Assembly: GCA_944388685.1 (NCBI GenBank)
Contig: CALXJS010000017.1
Span: 1-29,812, forward strand
Source: an uncultured Clostridia bacterium
GTDB lineage: Bacteria; Bacillota_A; Clostridia; TANB77; CAG-508
DNA: 29,812 nt
Reading direction: 5' to 3'
Shown piece by piece: positions 7,924 through 16,293 of the stretch. The position numbers and the translations under genes were made by a program. The notes under the pieces are model-generated. The model was not told where the DNA came from, ran no database searches, and was given only the letters and a program-made list of their open reading frames with translations. Positions within the stretch are counted from its first letter, which is position 1; each line of letters begins with the position of its first letter.

Positions 7924-9741
7924 ATGGATAAGAATAAGAAAAAAAATAATGATAATGAATCAAAAAAGCAAAATAAAAAATTGCTTTTGTCGATGATTAC
8001 TTCAATTGTTTTAATAGTAATTATAATAGCAGGTATTATATTTTATAATGAAAATAATGCTAAGGAAGAAGAAAATACATTAGCATATACAGATTTAATA
8101 AAAGAAATTTCTTATGGAAATATAGAGAAAGTAGAACTTACAACAGGAAGTAGAAATGCAAAAGTAAAACTTAGAAATGAAGAGGAAGAAAAAACGGCAC
8201 TTATTCCAGATACAGAAGCATTTATAACATTAATTCAAGAAAAAGTTGCCGAAGGAAATGAAATAGAATTAATTCAAAAACCACAAAGCTTTTTTGCACA
8301 ATTGCCTAGTACCTTGTTTTCAATTCTTCCAACACTAATAATGGTAGCATTATTTATTATGATATTTAAAATGCAAGGTCTTGGAGAAAAAGGAAAAGTA
8401 TATGATGAAACAGAAAGAAGAACCAAGATTAGTTTTGATGATGTGGCAGGATTAGAAGAAGAAAAGCAAGAATTAATTGAAATTGTGGACTTTTTAAAAA
8501 GACCAGAAAAATATACTAAAATGGGAGCAAGAGTTCCAAAAGGTGTTTTGCTATATGGTAAACCAGGAACAGGAAAAACATTAATTGCGAAAGCAATTGC
8601 AGGAGAAGCAGATGTACCATTTATATCAATGAGTGGATCAGAATTTATCGAAATGTTTGCAGGACTAGGTGCTTCTCGTGTTAGAAAATTATTTGAAAAA
8701 GCAAGAAAATTAGCACCATGTATCGTCTTCATTGACGAAATTGACGCTATTGGTTCAAGAAGAACATCTAATAGTGGAGCAGAAACAGAAAATAACCAAA
8801 CTTTAAATCAATTACTAGTGGAGATGGATGGATTTAGTTCAGAAGAAACGATTATCGTGTTAGCTGCAACAAACAGACCAGAAATGCTAGACAAAGCATT
8901 GTTAAGACCAGGAAGATTTGATAGACAAATTACGATACCAAATCCTGATTTAAATGGAAGACTAGACATCTTAAAAATTCATAGTAAAGATAAGAAACTA
9001 TCAGATGATGTAAACTTAGAAAGTATAGCAGAAGACACAGCAGGATTTACTGGAGCAGAACTTGAAAATATTTTAAATGAAGCAGCCATTGTTGCAACTA
9101 AAAATAAACATGAAGAAATTGAAAATGATGACATTGAGGAAGCGGTTAAAAAGGTAACAGTTGGATTAGAGAAAAAAGGAAGAGTTATTTCAGACAAAGA
9201 CAAACGTTTAACAGCTTATCATGAAGCAGGACATGCCGTTGTTAGTAGATATCTTCCAACACAAACAAATGTAAAAGAAGTTTCTATTATTCCTAGAGGT
9301 GTTGCTGGCGGATATACAATGTATAAAACCAATGAAGATAAATATTATATTTCAAAAACAGAGATGCAAGAAAAATTAATTGCTCTTTTAGGTGGTAGGG
9401 CAGCAGAAAGATTGGTTTTAGATGATATCTCTACAGGGGCAAGTAATGATATTGAAGTTGCTACACAAATTGCGAGAGATATGGTAACGAAATATGGTAT
9501 GAGTGATAAATTAGGTCCAATTGATTTCCAAGGAAAGGAACCTTATGAAATGCAAATGTTTGGAGAAAATATTGGAGATGAAATTGGAGAAGAGGTAAAA
9601 ACGTTAATTGATACAGCTTATAATGACGCAATTATACTTTTAAAAGAGCATAGAGATAAGTTGGATAAAATTGCTGAGACTTTATTGCAGAAAGAAAAGA
9701 TTAACGAACAAGAATTTAATCAAATTTTTGAAGAAGAATAG
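7924..9741 (+). CDS. ftsH: ATP-dependent zinc metalloprotease FtsH
   Basis: The 605-aa membrane protease degrades misfolded membrane proteins and selected regulators. Two membrane helices (about 20-42 and 125-147) flank a small extracytoplasmic domain. The AAA+ domain has Walker A GKPGTGKT (212-219), Walker B CIVFIDEIDAIG, and the second region of homology ending RPGRFDRQI. The zinc site HEAGH is at 433-437, with the third ligand region at LDDISTGASNDIE. Two positions differ from the usual consensus: K in place of P in the Walker A GPPGTGKT, and pore loop FAGLG instead of FVGVG. Neither should abolish function. The gene ends the envelope cluster and is followed by AT-rich DNA and a strong terminator. 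Confidence 0.96.
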   Translation: MDKNKKKNNDNESKKQNKKLLLSMITSIVLIVIIIAGIIFYNENNAKEEENTLAYTDLIKEISYGNIEKVELTTGSRNAKVKLRNEEEEKTALIPDTEAFITLIQEKVAEGNEIELIQKPQSFFAQLPSTLFSILPTLIMVALFIMIFKMQGLGEKGKVYDETERRTKISFDDVAGLEEEKQELIEIVDFLKRPEKYTKMGARVPKGVLLYGKPGTGKTLIAKAIAGEADVPFISMSGSEFIEMFAGLGASRVRKLFEKARKLAPCIVFIDEIDAIGSRRTSNSGAETENNQTLNQLLVEMDGFSSEETIIVLAATNRPEMLDKALLRPGRFDRQITIPNPDLNGRLDILKIHSKDKKLSDDVNLESIAEDTAGFTGAELENILNEAAIVATKNKHEEIENDDIEEAVKKVTVGLEKKGRVISDKDKRLTAYHEAGHAVVSRYLPTQTNVKEVSIIPRGVAGGYTMYKTNEDKYYISKTEMQEKLIALLGGRAAERLVLDDISTGASNDIEVATQIARDMVTKYGMSDKLGPIDFQGKEPYEMQMFGENIGDEIGEEVKTLIDTAYNDAIILLKEHRDKLDKIAETLLQKEKINEQEFNQIFEEE

Positions 9742-9828
9742 TTAAGGCTTAACAATATTATAATACAACTGTGGACAAATTAAACAATTTGTTAGATATG
9801 GAATTGTAACATTAAATAAAAAGGAACC

Positions 9829-9869
9829 CCCCCTCGTGGCAGAACGCCTGAGGGGGGAAGGTTTTTTAG
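9829..9869. terminator. GC-rich bidirectional terminator between ftsH and the 140-aa gene
   Basis: CCCCCCTC plus GGC pairs with GCC plus GAGGGGGG around an AGAAC loop. The plus strand then reads TTTTTT (about 9861-9866). The minus strand reads TTTTTATTT after the stem. It can therefore end both ftsH and the converging 140-aa gene. Its GC content is unusual in this AT-rich window. Confidence 0.85.
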
Positions 9870-10288
9870 TAAAGATACTTTGTGATGATGTGTGTCAGGA
9901 ATATTGAAGCATCAGTAAGATTAGTAAAGGAAAAGCCTTCCTTTGTTTTGGTGCCGTTATTCAGACTTAACAGAATTGATAAAGTATCATGAGATGCCTT
10001 GAGTTTCTGCGTTTTAGGAAACTCAGCAATCTTTTTTTTCTGAACCGTGACCACAACAGTGTTTTTCGGAAATTTAAGGTCCTCTATAAACTGGACCAAT
10101 TCGTGTAAACGCTCACTGGTGGGCACAGAAATGTGAGAACAATAAGTATCCACCGTTCCACCTAGTTCGGAAGCCTTTTTCCGGATGAGCCCCTTACAAT
10201 CTCGAAGGATGTAGCAATTTTCAAAAATTACTTTTTCATCATTGCTCCGAGATAAAATTTCAATTGACAATAAATCACCTTTTAACAT
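9866..10288 (-). CDS. Hypothetical protein (140 aa) of distinct composition
   Basis: I do not recognise this product. It starts at ATG 10288 behind AGGAGG and runs 140 codons with no signal peptide or membrane helix. The sequence is mixed alpha/beta: MLKGDLLSIEIL, then CYILRDCKGLIRKKASEL, a basic patch VTVQKKKIAEFPKTQKLK, and TDASIFLTHIITKYLY at the end. Its codons use more G and C than neighbouring genes. A promoter-like pair lies upstream at 10337-10365, and the strong terminator at 9829-9869 follows the stop. Self-contained promoter, terminator and composition suggest a recently acquired single-gene unit. Without a family match no function is proposed. Confidence 0.7.
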   Translation of the reverse strand: MLKGDLLSIEILSRSNDEKVIFENCYILRDCKGLIRKKASELGGTVDTYCSHISVPTSERLHELVQFIEDLKFPKNTVVVTVQKKKIAEFPKTQKLKASHDTLSILLSLNNGTKTKEGFSFTNLTDASIFLTHIITKYLY

Positions 10289-10336
10289 GTTGTTTCCTCC
10301 TTTTATTACATAATGTACTATCTAGTAAACATAATT

Positions 10337-10365
10337 ATTTTACCACAAAAATTCAAATAAATCAA
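10337..10365 (-). promoter_or_regulatory. Candidate promoter of the 140-aa gene
   Basis: On the minus strand TTGATT (10360-10365) and TAAAAT (10337-10342) are 17 bases apart. The -35 overlaps the end of pepV, so the 140-aa gene could be transcribed independently of pepV. Confidence 0.5.
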
Positions 10366-11768
10366 TCATTTTTGCCCAATTCACAAATCGCCTTAGCATA
10401 AACTTTGCAAGCAAACAACAAATTATCAACAGAAATAAACTCATCAGTCTGATGGCACATATCTTTTTGACCAGGAAGATTAGCACCAAAAGAAACACAA
10501 TTATCAAAGGCCCTAGCATATGTAGCACCACCAATAGCAATAGGTTCTAAATAACTATTTGCTTCTTCATTATAAATATCACAAAGTGTTTTTACCAAAT
10601 AATTATCTTTAGGAATATATAAACCTGCTTTAGAACTTGACTTTGTATAGATGATTTCAGGATAATCAGCCAACACAGTTAAAAATTTATTTTCAACTTC
10701 TTCAATAGGTGTATGAATTGGAATTCGTAAGTTTAATCCGATTTTTAAAATTCTATTTTCTAAAGAAATATCTCCCACATTTAATGTTAAACTACCAGAT
10801 TCATCTTTATAATTGATTCCCAAACTTTTACCATCGTATTCTATATTGATATAGTTAGCAAAGAAATCAAATAATGGATTTGCTATATTATAAGTTTTAA
10901 ACAAGTCATTTAAAATAATAACTAATCTTGAAATGGCATTAATACCTAAATCAGGATGAGCGGCATGTGCACCAACACCATGAGCGGTTAATTTTACTTC
11001 TTCATCATTTAATTTGTATGTATCAATTTCAAAATCATAATGACTACAAATTTCCTTAATATTTTTGATAAAATTTTCCATAGATAAAGAGGGTTCGATT
11101 TTTAATATAGCATGACAAATTTTAGGAACCACATTTATGGCATTTTGGTTACAGTCAATCTCTTGTATAGAAATAGGAGAAGAATTTTCAGAATAGTCCA
11201 TTGAAAAATATGGTGTCAAAATAGATTTTTCAGCATAGATACATGGAAAATCAGCATCAGGACTAAAACCTATAGTTGGTGCTTCTTCGTGAGATTTATA
11301 ATAATCCATACATTTCCAATCATTTTCTTCATTTAGCCCTAAAATTAAACGAACTCTTTTATTCACTTTACAATTATCTAATACATATTTCATGGCATAC
11401 AAAGAAGCAATGACAGGACCTTTATCATCAATGGCACCTCTACCATAAATTTTGTTATCAAAAACAGTACCAGAAAAAGGTGGATATGTCCAATTATCGC
11501 CACTTGGAACAACATCTAAATGTCCAATAATGCCGACCATTTCATTACCTTCTCCGAACTCGATATAGCCACAATATCCATCCATATTTTTTGTTTTAAA
11601 CCCAAGTTGTTTTCCTAAATTAAGCATATATTCTAAAGCTTTATTGGCATTTTTTCCAAAAGGCATTAGAGGATTTTTAGATTCAGAATAAACACTTGGA
11701 ATTTGTATTAATTCTTGCAAGTGTTTTATCATGTCTTCTTGATTGTCTTTTATAAAGTTTTCTATCAA
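10362..11768 (-). CDS. pepV: Dipeptidase PepV (M20 family metallopeptidase)
   Basis: The 468-aa enzyme hydrolyses dipeptides in the cytoplasm using two zinc ions. Motifs are GHLDVVPSGDNW (first metal-site His and catalytic Asp), GRGAIDDKGP (bridging Asp), the glutamate pair in GLNEENDWKCM, and FSPDADFP with YAEK typical of PepV. HAAHPDLGINA marks the lid domain, and the late metal-ligand histidine lies in DMCHQTDEF. The length fits PepV (about 465-470 aa). Translation appears to start at TTG 11768, with AAAGGA about eight to nine bases upstream and no nearer ATG in frame. It converges on ftsH with the 140-aa gene between. Confidence 0.93.
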   Translation of the reverse strand: MIENFIKDNQEDMIKHLQELIQIPSVYSESKNPLMPFGKNANKALEYMLNLGKQLGFKTKNMDGYCGYIEFGEGNEMVGIIGHLDVVPSGDNWTYPPFSGTVFDNKIYGRGAIDDKGPVIASLYAMKYVLDNCKVNKRVRLILGLNEENDWKCMDYYKSHEEAPTIGFSPDADFPCIYAEKSILTPYFSMDYSENSSPISIQEIDCNQNAINVVPKICHAILKIEPSLSMENFIKNIKEICSHYDFEIDTYKLNDEEVKLTAHGVGAHAAHPDLGINAISRLVIILNDLFKTYNIANPLFDFFANYINIEYDGKSLGINYKDESGSLTLNVGDISLENRILKIGLNLRIPIHTPIEEVENKFLTVLADYPEIIYTKSSSKAGLYIPKDNYLVKTLCDIYNEEANSYLEPIAIGGATYARAFDNCVSFGANLPGQKDMCHQTDEFISVDNLLFACKVYAKAICELGKND

Positions 11769-11830
11769 TATAACCAGTCCTTTCTTTCATAGTATATGTT
11801 TTTATTTAAGTAAATATCACTTATGGTTTG

Positions 11831-11859
11831 ATTATATACTAAAATATACAAAATAACAA
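11831..11859 (-). promoter_or_regulatory. Promoter of pepV
   Basis: On the minus strand TTGTTA (11854-11859) and TATAAT (11831-11836) are separated by 17 bases, about 60 bases before the pepV start. Confidence 0.65.
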
Positions 11860-11880
11860 TAAAATTTAGGTTACATTTTG

Positions 11881-12055
11881 GTGTACAATTCCTGGAAGGT
11901 ATATATATTATATTTTAAGCGGATTTCGTGGGGATCGACATGCTACATACTCTTAATAAATCAGCGATAGTACCATGGGAGCTGATTTAGTTAGAGTATG
12001 TAAAGTGTTGGGATAGCGAAAAATATAATATATATACCTTCCAGGAATTGTACAC
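11881..12055. mobile_element. 175-bp fold-back element with 36-bp perfect inverted repeats
   Basis: Positions 11881-11916 and 12020-12055 are exact inverted repeats, starting GTGTACAATTCCTGGAAGG. A second, inner hairpin pairs 11944-11965 with 11981-12002 (about two to three mismatches) around a 15-base loop. Between the hairpins lie unequal linkers, 11917-11943 and 12003-12019, of higher GC. No ORF or clear target-site duplication is visible. It lies between the divergent pepV and transketolase promoters, overlapping neither. A MITE is the simplest reading; a structured RNA gene is possible. Confidence 0.8.
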
Positions 12056-12096
12056 TAAACAGAAACAAATTTATGTAAAAGTTTCTTTAAGTTAGA

Positions 12097-12125
12097 TTGA
12101 TTTTGACAATCGTATATGATAGAAT
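12097..12125 (+). promoter_or_regulatory. Candidate promoter of the transketolase gene
   Basis: TTGATT (12097-12102) and TAGAAT (12120-12125) are spaced 17 bases. A transcript from here would carry the structured repeat at 12167-12295 in its 5' leader. Confidence 0.5.
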
Positions 12126-12166
12126 GCGTATAGGAATGATAATGGAAAATAGGAAAGGAACAAAAG

Positions 12167-12295
12167 GTTCAAAAAACAATTTAAATTTTGACGCTGTGTA
12201 GTGGCGAACTTCTTTTGAAATCTGATTAATGTACAAAAAGTACGTTTCATAAATTTCAAACTCGTTTTCCTAGCCAAAATTTAATTATTTTCCAA
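12167..12295 (+). repeat. Structured intergenic repeat, copy 2
   Basis: Same fold as the copy at 280 with different bases. P2 pairs 12182-12190 with 12275-12283 (9 bp perfect), P2b pairs GAAC 12206-12209 with GTTT 12264-12267, P3 pairs TTTGAAAT 12214-12221 with ATTTCAAA 12253-12260, and P4 pairs ATGTAC 12229-12234 with GTACGT 12240-12245. CTTC, the TTTCATAA region and CCTAGCCAAA are conserved. It lies in the leader of the transketolase gene. Confidence 0.65.
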
Positions 12296-12322
12296 CAGCC
12301 TTAAGAAAGGAATGAGATAAAA

Positions 12323-13132
12323 ATGAATATTGAAGAATTAACCAAAAAAACGGTAGAAATTAGAAAGGGAATTATAGAAGCTGTGTATAGTGCACAATCA
12401 GGACATCCAGGAGGGGCCTTATCAGTTGCAGACATTTTGACAGCATTATATTTCCACGAAATGAACATTAATGAAAAAGACCCAAAATGGGAAGATAGAG
12501 ATAGACTTGTATTGTCAAAAGGACATTGTTCTCCAGCTTTATACAGCTGTTTAGCAAATAGAGGATTTTTTCCAGTAGAGGATTTAAAAACATTTAGAAA
12601 AATAGACAGTTATTTACAAGGACACCCAGATATGAAAAAGATACCAGGTGTAGATATGACAACTGGTTCTCTAGGTCAAGGGTTATCAGCAGCAGTTGGA
12701 ATGGCGATTGCAGGAAAAATGGATAACAAGGATTATAGAGTTTACTGTGTTTTGGGAGATGGAGAGATAGAAGAAGGACAAGTTTGGGAAGCTGCCATGT
12801 CTGCTAAGAAATACAAATTAGACAATCTTTGTGTGGTAGTAGATAATAACAACTTACAAATTGATGGAACAATAGAAGAAGTCATGAGTCCATATCCAAT
12901 TGATGAGAAATTTAGAAGTTTTGGATTTGAAATTATTAAAATTGATGGTCACAATATGCAAGAGATTATTGACGCTTTTGATGTGGCTAAAAATATAAAA
13001 GAAAAACCTGTATGCATTATTGCAAAAACCATAAAAGGAAAAGGAGTATCTTTTATGGAGAATCAAGTTGGATGGCATGGAAAGGCACCAAATGAGGAGC
13101 AATATAAACAAGCAATGGAAGAATTAGTGTAA
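12323..13132 (+). CDS. Transketolase, N-terminal subunit
   Basis: The 269-aa product is the thiamine-diphosphate/pyrophosphate-binding half of a split transketolase, which moves two-carbon units between sugar phosphates in the pentose phosphate pathway. SAQSGHPGGALS, LSKGHCSPALY and GHPDMKKIPGVDMTTGSLGQG are family motifs. The metal/ThDP motif is LGDGEIEEGQVWEAA with VVDNNNLQ about 25 residues later. In clostridia this gene is usually followed at once by the C-terminal half of about 310 aa. Here the next gene is a methyltransferase, so the partner must lie elsewhere or be lost. ATG 12323 follows AAGAAAGGAATGAG. Confidence 0.93.
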   Translation: MNIEELTKKTVEIRKGIIEAVYSAQSGHPGGALSVADILTALYFHEMNINEKDPKWEDRDRLVLSKGHCSPALYSCLANRGFFPVEDLKTFRKIDSYLQGHPDMKKIPGVDMTTGSLGQGLSAAVGMAIAGKMDNKDYRVYCVLGDGEIEEGQVWEAAMSAKKYKLDNLCVVVDNNNLQIDGTIEEVMSPYPIDEKFRSFGFEIIKIDGHNMQEIIDAFDVAKNIKEKPVCIIAKTIKGKGVSFMENQVGWHGKAPNEEQYKQAMEELV

Positions 13133-13198
13133 GAAATAATCTGAGGTATGGAATGTTATCATAGTAAAAAATAACGTGTTAAATGTAATGGGGGATAG

Positions 13199-13960
13199 AT
13201 GATGAATGAAGATAAATTTAATCAATTAGCAGATATTTATGAAAAATATAGACCATCTTATCCACAAGAATATATAAAAGATATTATTACAAAATGTCAT
13301 TTGAATGCAGAAAGTATAGTGGCAGATATTGGGGCAGGAACAGGTATTTTAACAAGGCAATTTTTGCAAAATAATTTGAAAGTTATAGGTGTAGAACCAA
13401 ATGCAGATATGAGAAAAATATTAAAAAAATTGGAAGTAAACCAAAAATTTAGATTAGTAGAAGGGACAGCAGAACATACGAATTTAGAAGATAACAGCAT
13501 AGACCTTATTGTTGTGGCACAAGCTTTTCATTGGTTTAATAAAGAAGAGTTTAAAAAAGAATGTAAACGAATTTTAAAACCAAATGGTAGTGTATGGATT
13601 TTGTGGAATCAATTAGATGAAACAAAAGACATTATAAAAGAACAAAAAAAGATAGATGATCAATATACCAATAGATTTCAAGAAGTAACAGGCATATTAA
13701 ATGCTACTAAAAAAGAAAAAACATTACAAGGTTTTTTTAAAGAGGATAAGTATGAGAAAAAAGTGGTAGATAATCCACTAGAAAATGATAAAGAAAAATT
13801 TATTGGTTCTAATCTTTCAAAATCCTATTCTTTAAAAAAGAATGATGAAAATTATGAGAATTATATAGAAGCATTTGGAAAAGTTTTTGACAAATATAGC
13901 AAAAATGGAAAGGTTATTATACCAAATAAAACTTATGGATATTTAGGAAAAATAGAATAA
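13199..13960 (+). CDS. Class I SAM-dependent methyltransferase
   Basis: The 253-aa product has the Rossmann-fold methyltransferase core. Motif I is VADIGAGTGILTRQF (about residues 40-54), an acidic motif II lies in IGVEPNADM, and NSIDLIVVAQAFHWFN gives the post-core region, with KRILKPNGSVWILWNQ after it. This resembles the UbiE/YcgJ-like group of small-molecule methyltransferases, and the substrate is not predictable. Two ATGs (13199 and 13202) follow GGGGGA; either may be used. It lies 66 bases after the transketolase gene and 97 before recD2, with no clear functional link to either. Confidence 0.88.
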   Translation: MMNEDKFNQLADIYEKYRPSYPQEYIKDIITKCHLNAESIVADIGAGTGILTRQFLQNNLKVIGVEPNADMRKILKKLEVNQKFRLVEGTAEHTNLEDNSIDLIVVAQAFHWFNKEEFKKECKRILKPNGSVWILWNQLDETKDIIKEQKKIDDQYTNRFQEVTGILNATKKEKTLQGFFKEDKYEKKVVDNPLENDKEKFIGSNLSKSYSLKKNDENYENYIEAFGKVFDKYSKNGKVIIPNKTYGYLGKIE

Positions 13961-14057
13961 ACTGAAATATAGTAGATAAATTAGAAAAGCTAGAATGAAG
14001 TTTTTGAGATTCAGATTTGTTAAAACACAGAAAGGAAATGAAAATTAGGAGATATTA

Positions 14058-16293
14058 ATGGAACTAGTAGGAGAAATAGAAGACATCATATATTATAACG
14101 AAACCAATAGTTATATGATAGCAGAATTTGATACAGAAGAAGAACAAACCACAATCGTAGGATATTTGCCTTTTGTAGGAAGTGGAGACAATCTAAAAGT
14201 AATTGGGAACTTTGTTGAACATAAAAAGTATGGAAGACAATTTAAAGTAGAAACCTTTGAAAAATTAATGCCTCAAACCATTGGGGCATTAGAAAAATAC
14301 TTGGCAAATGGAAATATCAAAGGGGTGGGAGAGGCCCTAGCCAAACGTATTGTTAGTCGATTTGGAGAAGATACAATCAATGTGTTTAAAACAGAGCCAC
14401 AGAGATTAGCAGAAGTAAAAGGTATATCAAAGGCAAAAGCAATAGATATTGCAGAAAGTTTTTTAGAAAATTGGGAAGTATGGCAAATTGTAGGATTTCT
14501 AGAAAGATTTGGTATAGGAGCAGAATTTGCCAAAAAGGTTTATGAATTGTTAGGTGTTAACGCCATTGAACAAATCGAAAATGACCCATATATTTTAATC
14601 GATATAGCAAGAGGTGTGGACTTTAAACAAATTGACAAAATGGCATTAGATTTAGGGATTAGTTATGACAATGATAAGCGAATTAGAAGCGGTATCAAAT
14701 ATGCGCTTATTAGAGCAACATATAATGGACATGCTTGTGTTATAAAAGAAAATCTTATTGAATTTGTTATTTCTTTATTAGATGTTATGACAGAAAATAT
14801 TGAAGATGGACTGATTGAATTAAGGGCAAATGACGAAATTGTAATAGAAGAAAGAAATGATGGAACAGGCACATGGATTTATTTATCAAATTTTTATTAC
14901 ACTGAACAAGATATTGCCCTTAGAATCAAACGATTACAATCAGCACCAAATGTAAAACAAATTAAGAATATAGCAGTACTTTTAAAAAAGTTAGAAACAC
15001 AATCAAATATAGAACTATCAGAAAAACAAAAAGAAGCAATAGAATTGGTCAATGAAAACAATGTAACCATTATCACAGGTGGACCAGGAACAGGAAAAAC
15101 TACTATTATCAAAAGTATTATTGACATTTACGAACAAAAAGGAAACAAAGTGGTACTATGTGCACCAACAGGAAGAGCAGCCAAAAAGATGACAGAAACC
15201 ACAGGAAAAGAAGCCTCAACTTTACATAGATTATTAGAAATTGGCAAGATAGACGAAAACAATTTTTATCAAACTAGTTCAGAATATGAGGGAGCACCAA
15301 TTGACGCAGACTTAATCATAGTAGATGAGTTATCTATGGTAGATATGTTTATCATGAGTTATTTATTAAAATGTATCTATAAAGGAACAAAACTTATCTT
15401 AGTAGGTGACTGTGACCAGTTATCATCAGTAGGACCAGGCAGTGTGTTAAAAGACTTGATAGCATCAGAAAAAGTGCCAACAATACACTTAGACAAAATC
15501 TTTAGACAAGCTGCCAAATCTAAAATCATCTTAAATGCCCACAGAGTAAATAATGGAGAGCCTTTTATCACAAAAGGAGACGACGATTATACAGAAGAAA
15601 CTATGGAAGACTTTTTCTACATCAGGGAAAACTCACAAGAAAAAATGTTAGAACAAGTCTTATCATTATGCACAGGAAGGTTAAAAAACTATGGGGACTA
15701 TGACTTTTTCCAAAGTATACAAGTATTAACACCAACTAAAAAAGGTATGCTAGGAACCAGAGAACTAAACAAGGCTTTACAAGAAAGACTAAATCCCAAT
15801 ATATATGACTTGCCAGAAAAATCCAATATGGGAGCAGTGTATAGAGCCGGAGACCGCATCATGCAGGTGAAAAACAACTATGACATCGACTGGGAAAAAC
15901 AAGGAAATAATGGAACAGTAGAAGTAGGAAAAGGCGTATTTAATGGAGAAATTGGAACCATTACAGAAGTTAGCGAAAAAAATAAAATAATCGAAATCAA
16001 ATTTGACGACGAAAAAACAGCCTACTATGACTATACAGAACTAGAACAAATTGAGCATAGTTATGCCATAACCATCCATAAAGCACAACGGAAGCGAATT
16101 CGACGTCGTCATAATGGTAGTGCCACCATCAGCACCAGTCTTACTAACAAGAAATCTTCTATACACAGGAATTACAAGAGCAAAAAAATTACTAATCATC
16201 ATTGGAAGTGACAAAGTGATAAAATTCATGATACAAAATGTTGACAGTAAAAAAAGAAATACAGGATTAGAGTACAAAATGGGACAGGTTTAA
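14058..16293 (+). pseudogene. recD2: RecD2 (YrrC-type) superfamily 1 helicase, frameshifted near the 3' end
   Basis: RecD2 is a 5'-3' DNA helicase acting in repair and replication without RecBC. The N-terminal OB-like and helix-hairpin-helix region (about 1-200) precedes Walker A GGPGTGKT (341-348), CAPTGRAAKKM, VDELSMVD and GDCDQLSSVGPG. The frame breaks at 16089. The sequence reads CACAACGGAAGC where CACAAGGAAGC would give the motif HKAQGSEFDVV. Removing the one C restores the frame through NLLYTGITRAKK, which holds the motif VI arginine, to TAA 16291-16293 (744 aa). As read, the protein ends at 16211 (717 aa) with a scrambled tail and lacks motif VI, so it should be inactive. There is no slippery run at the site. 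The restored stop codon lies inside the left repeat of the following transposase element. Confidence 0.88.

Noticed and set aside
10362..11768. Loss of activity in PepV because GLNEEN differs from G-x-D-E-E
   Set aside because: The catalytic and metal-binding glutamates are present, and asparagine at this position is tolerated in related PepV proteins as far as I know.
11881..12055. Retron msr-msd locus
   Set aside because: Flanking repeats and an inner hairpin fit loosely, but there is no reverse transcriptase gene in the window.
12200..12260. Hammerhead ribozyme in the structured repeats (CTGATTA seen in copy 2)
   Set aside because: The CTGATGA and GAAA core is absent and the motif is not kept in other copies.
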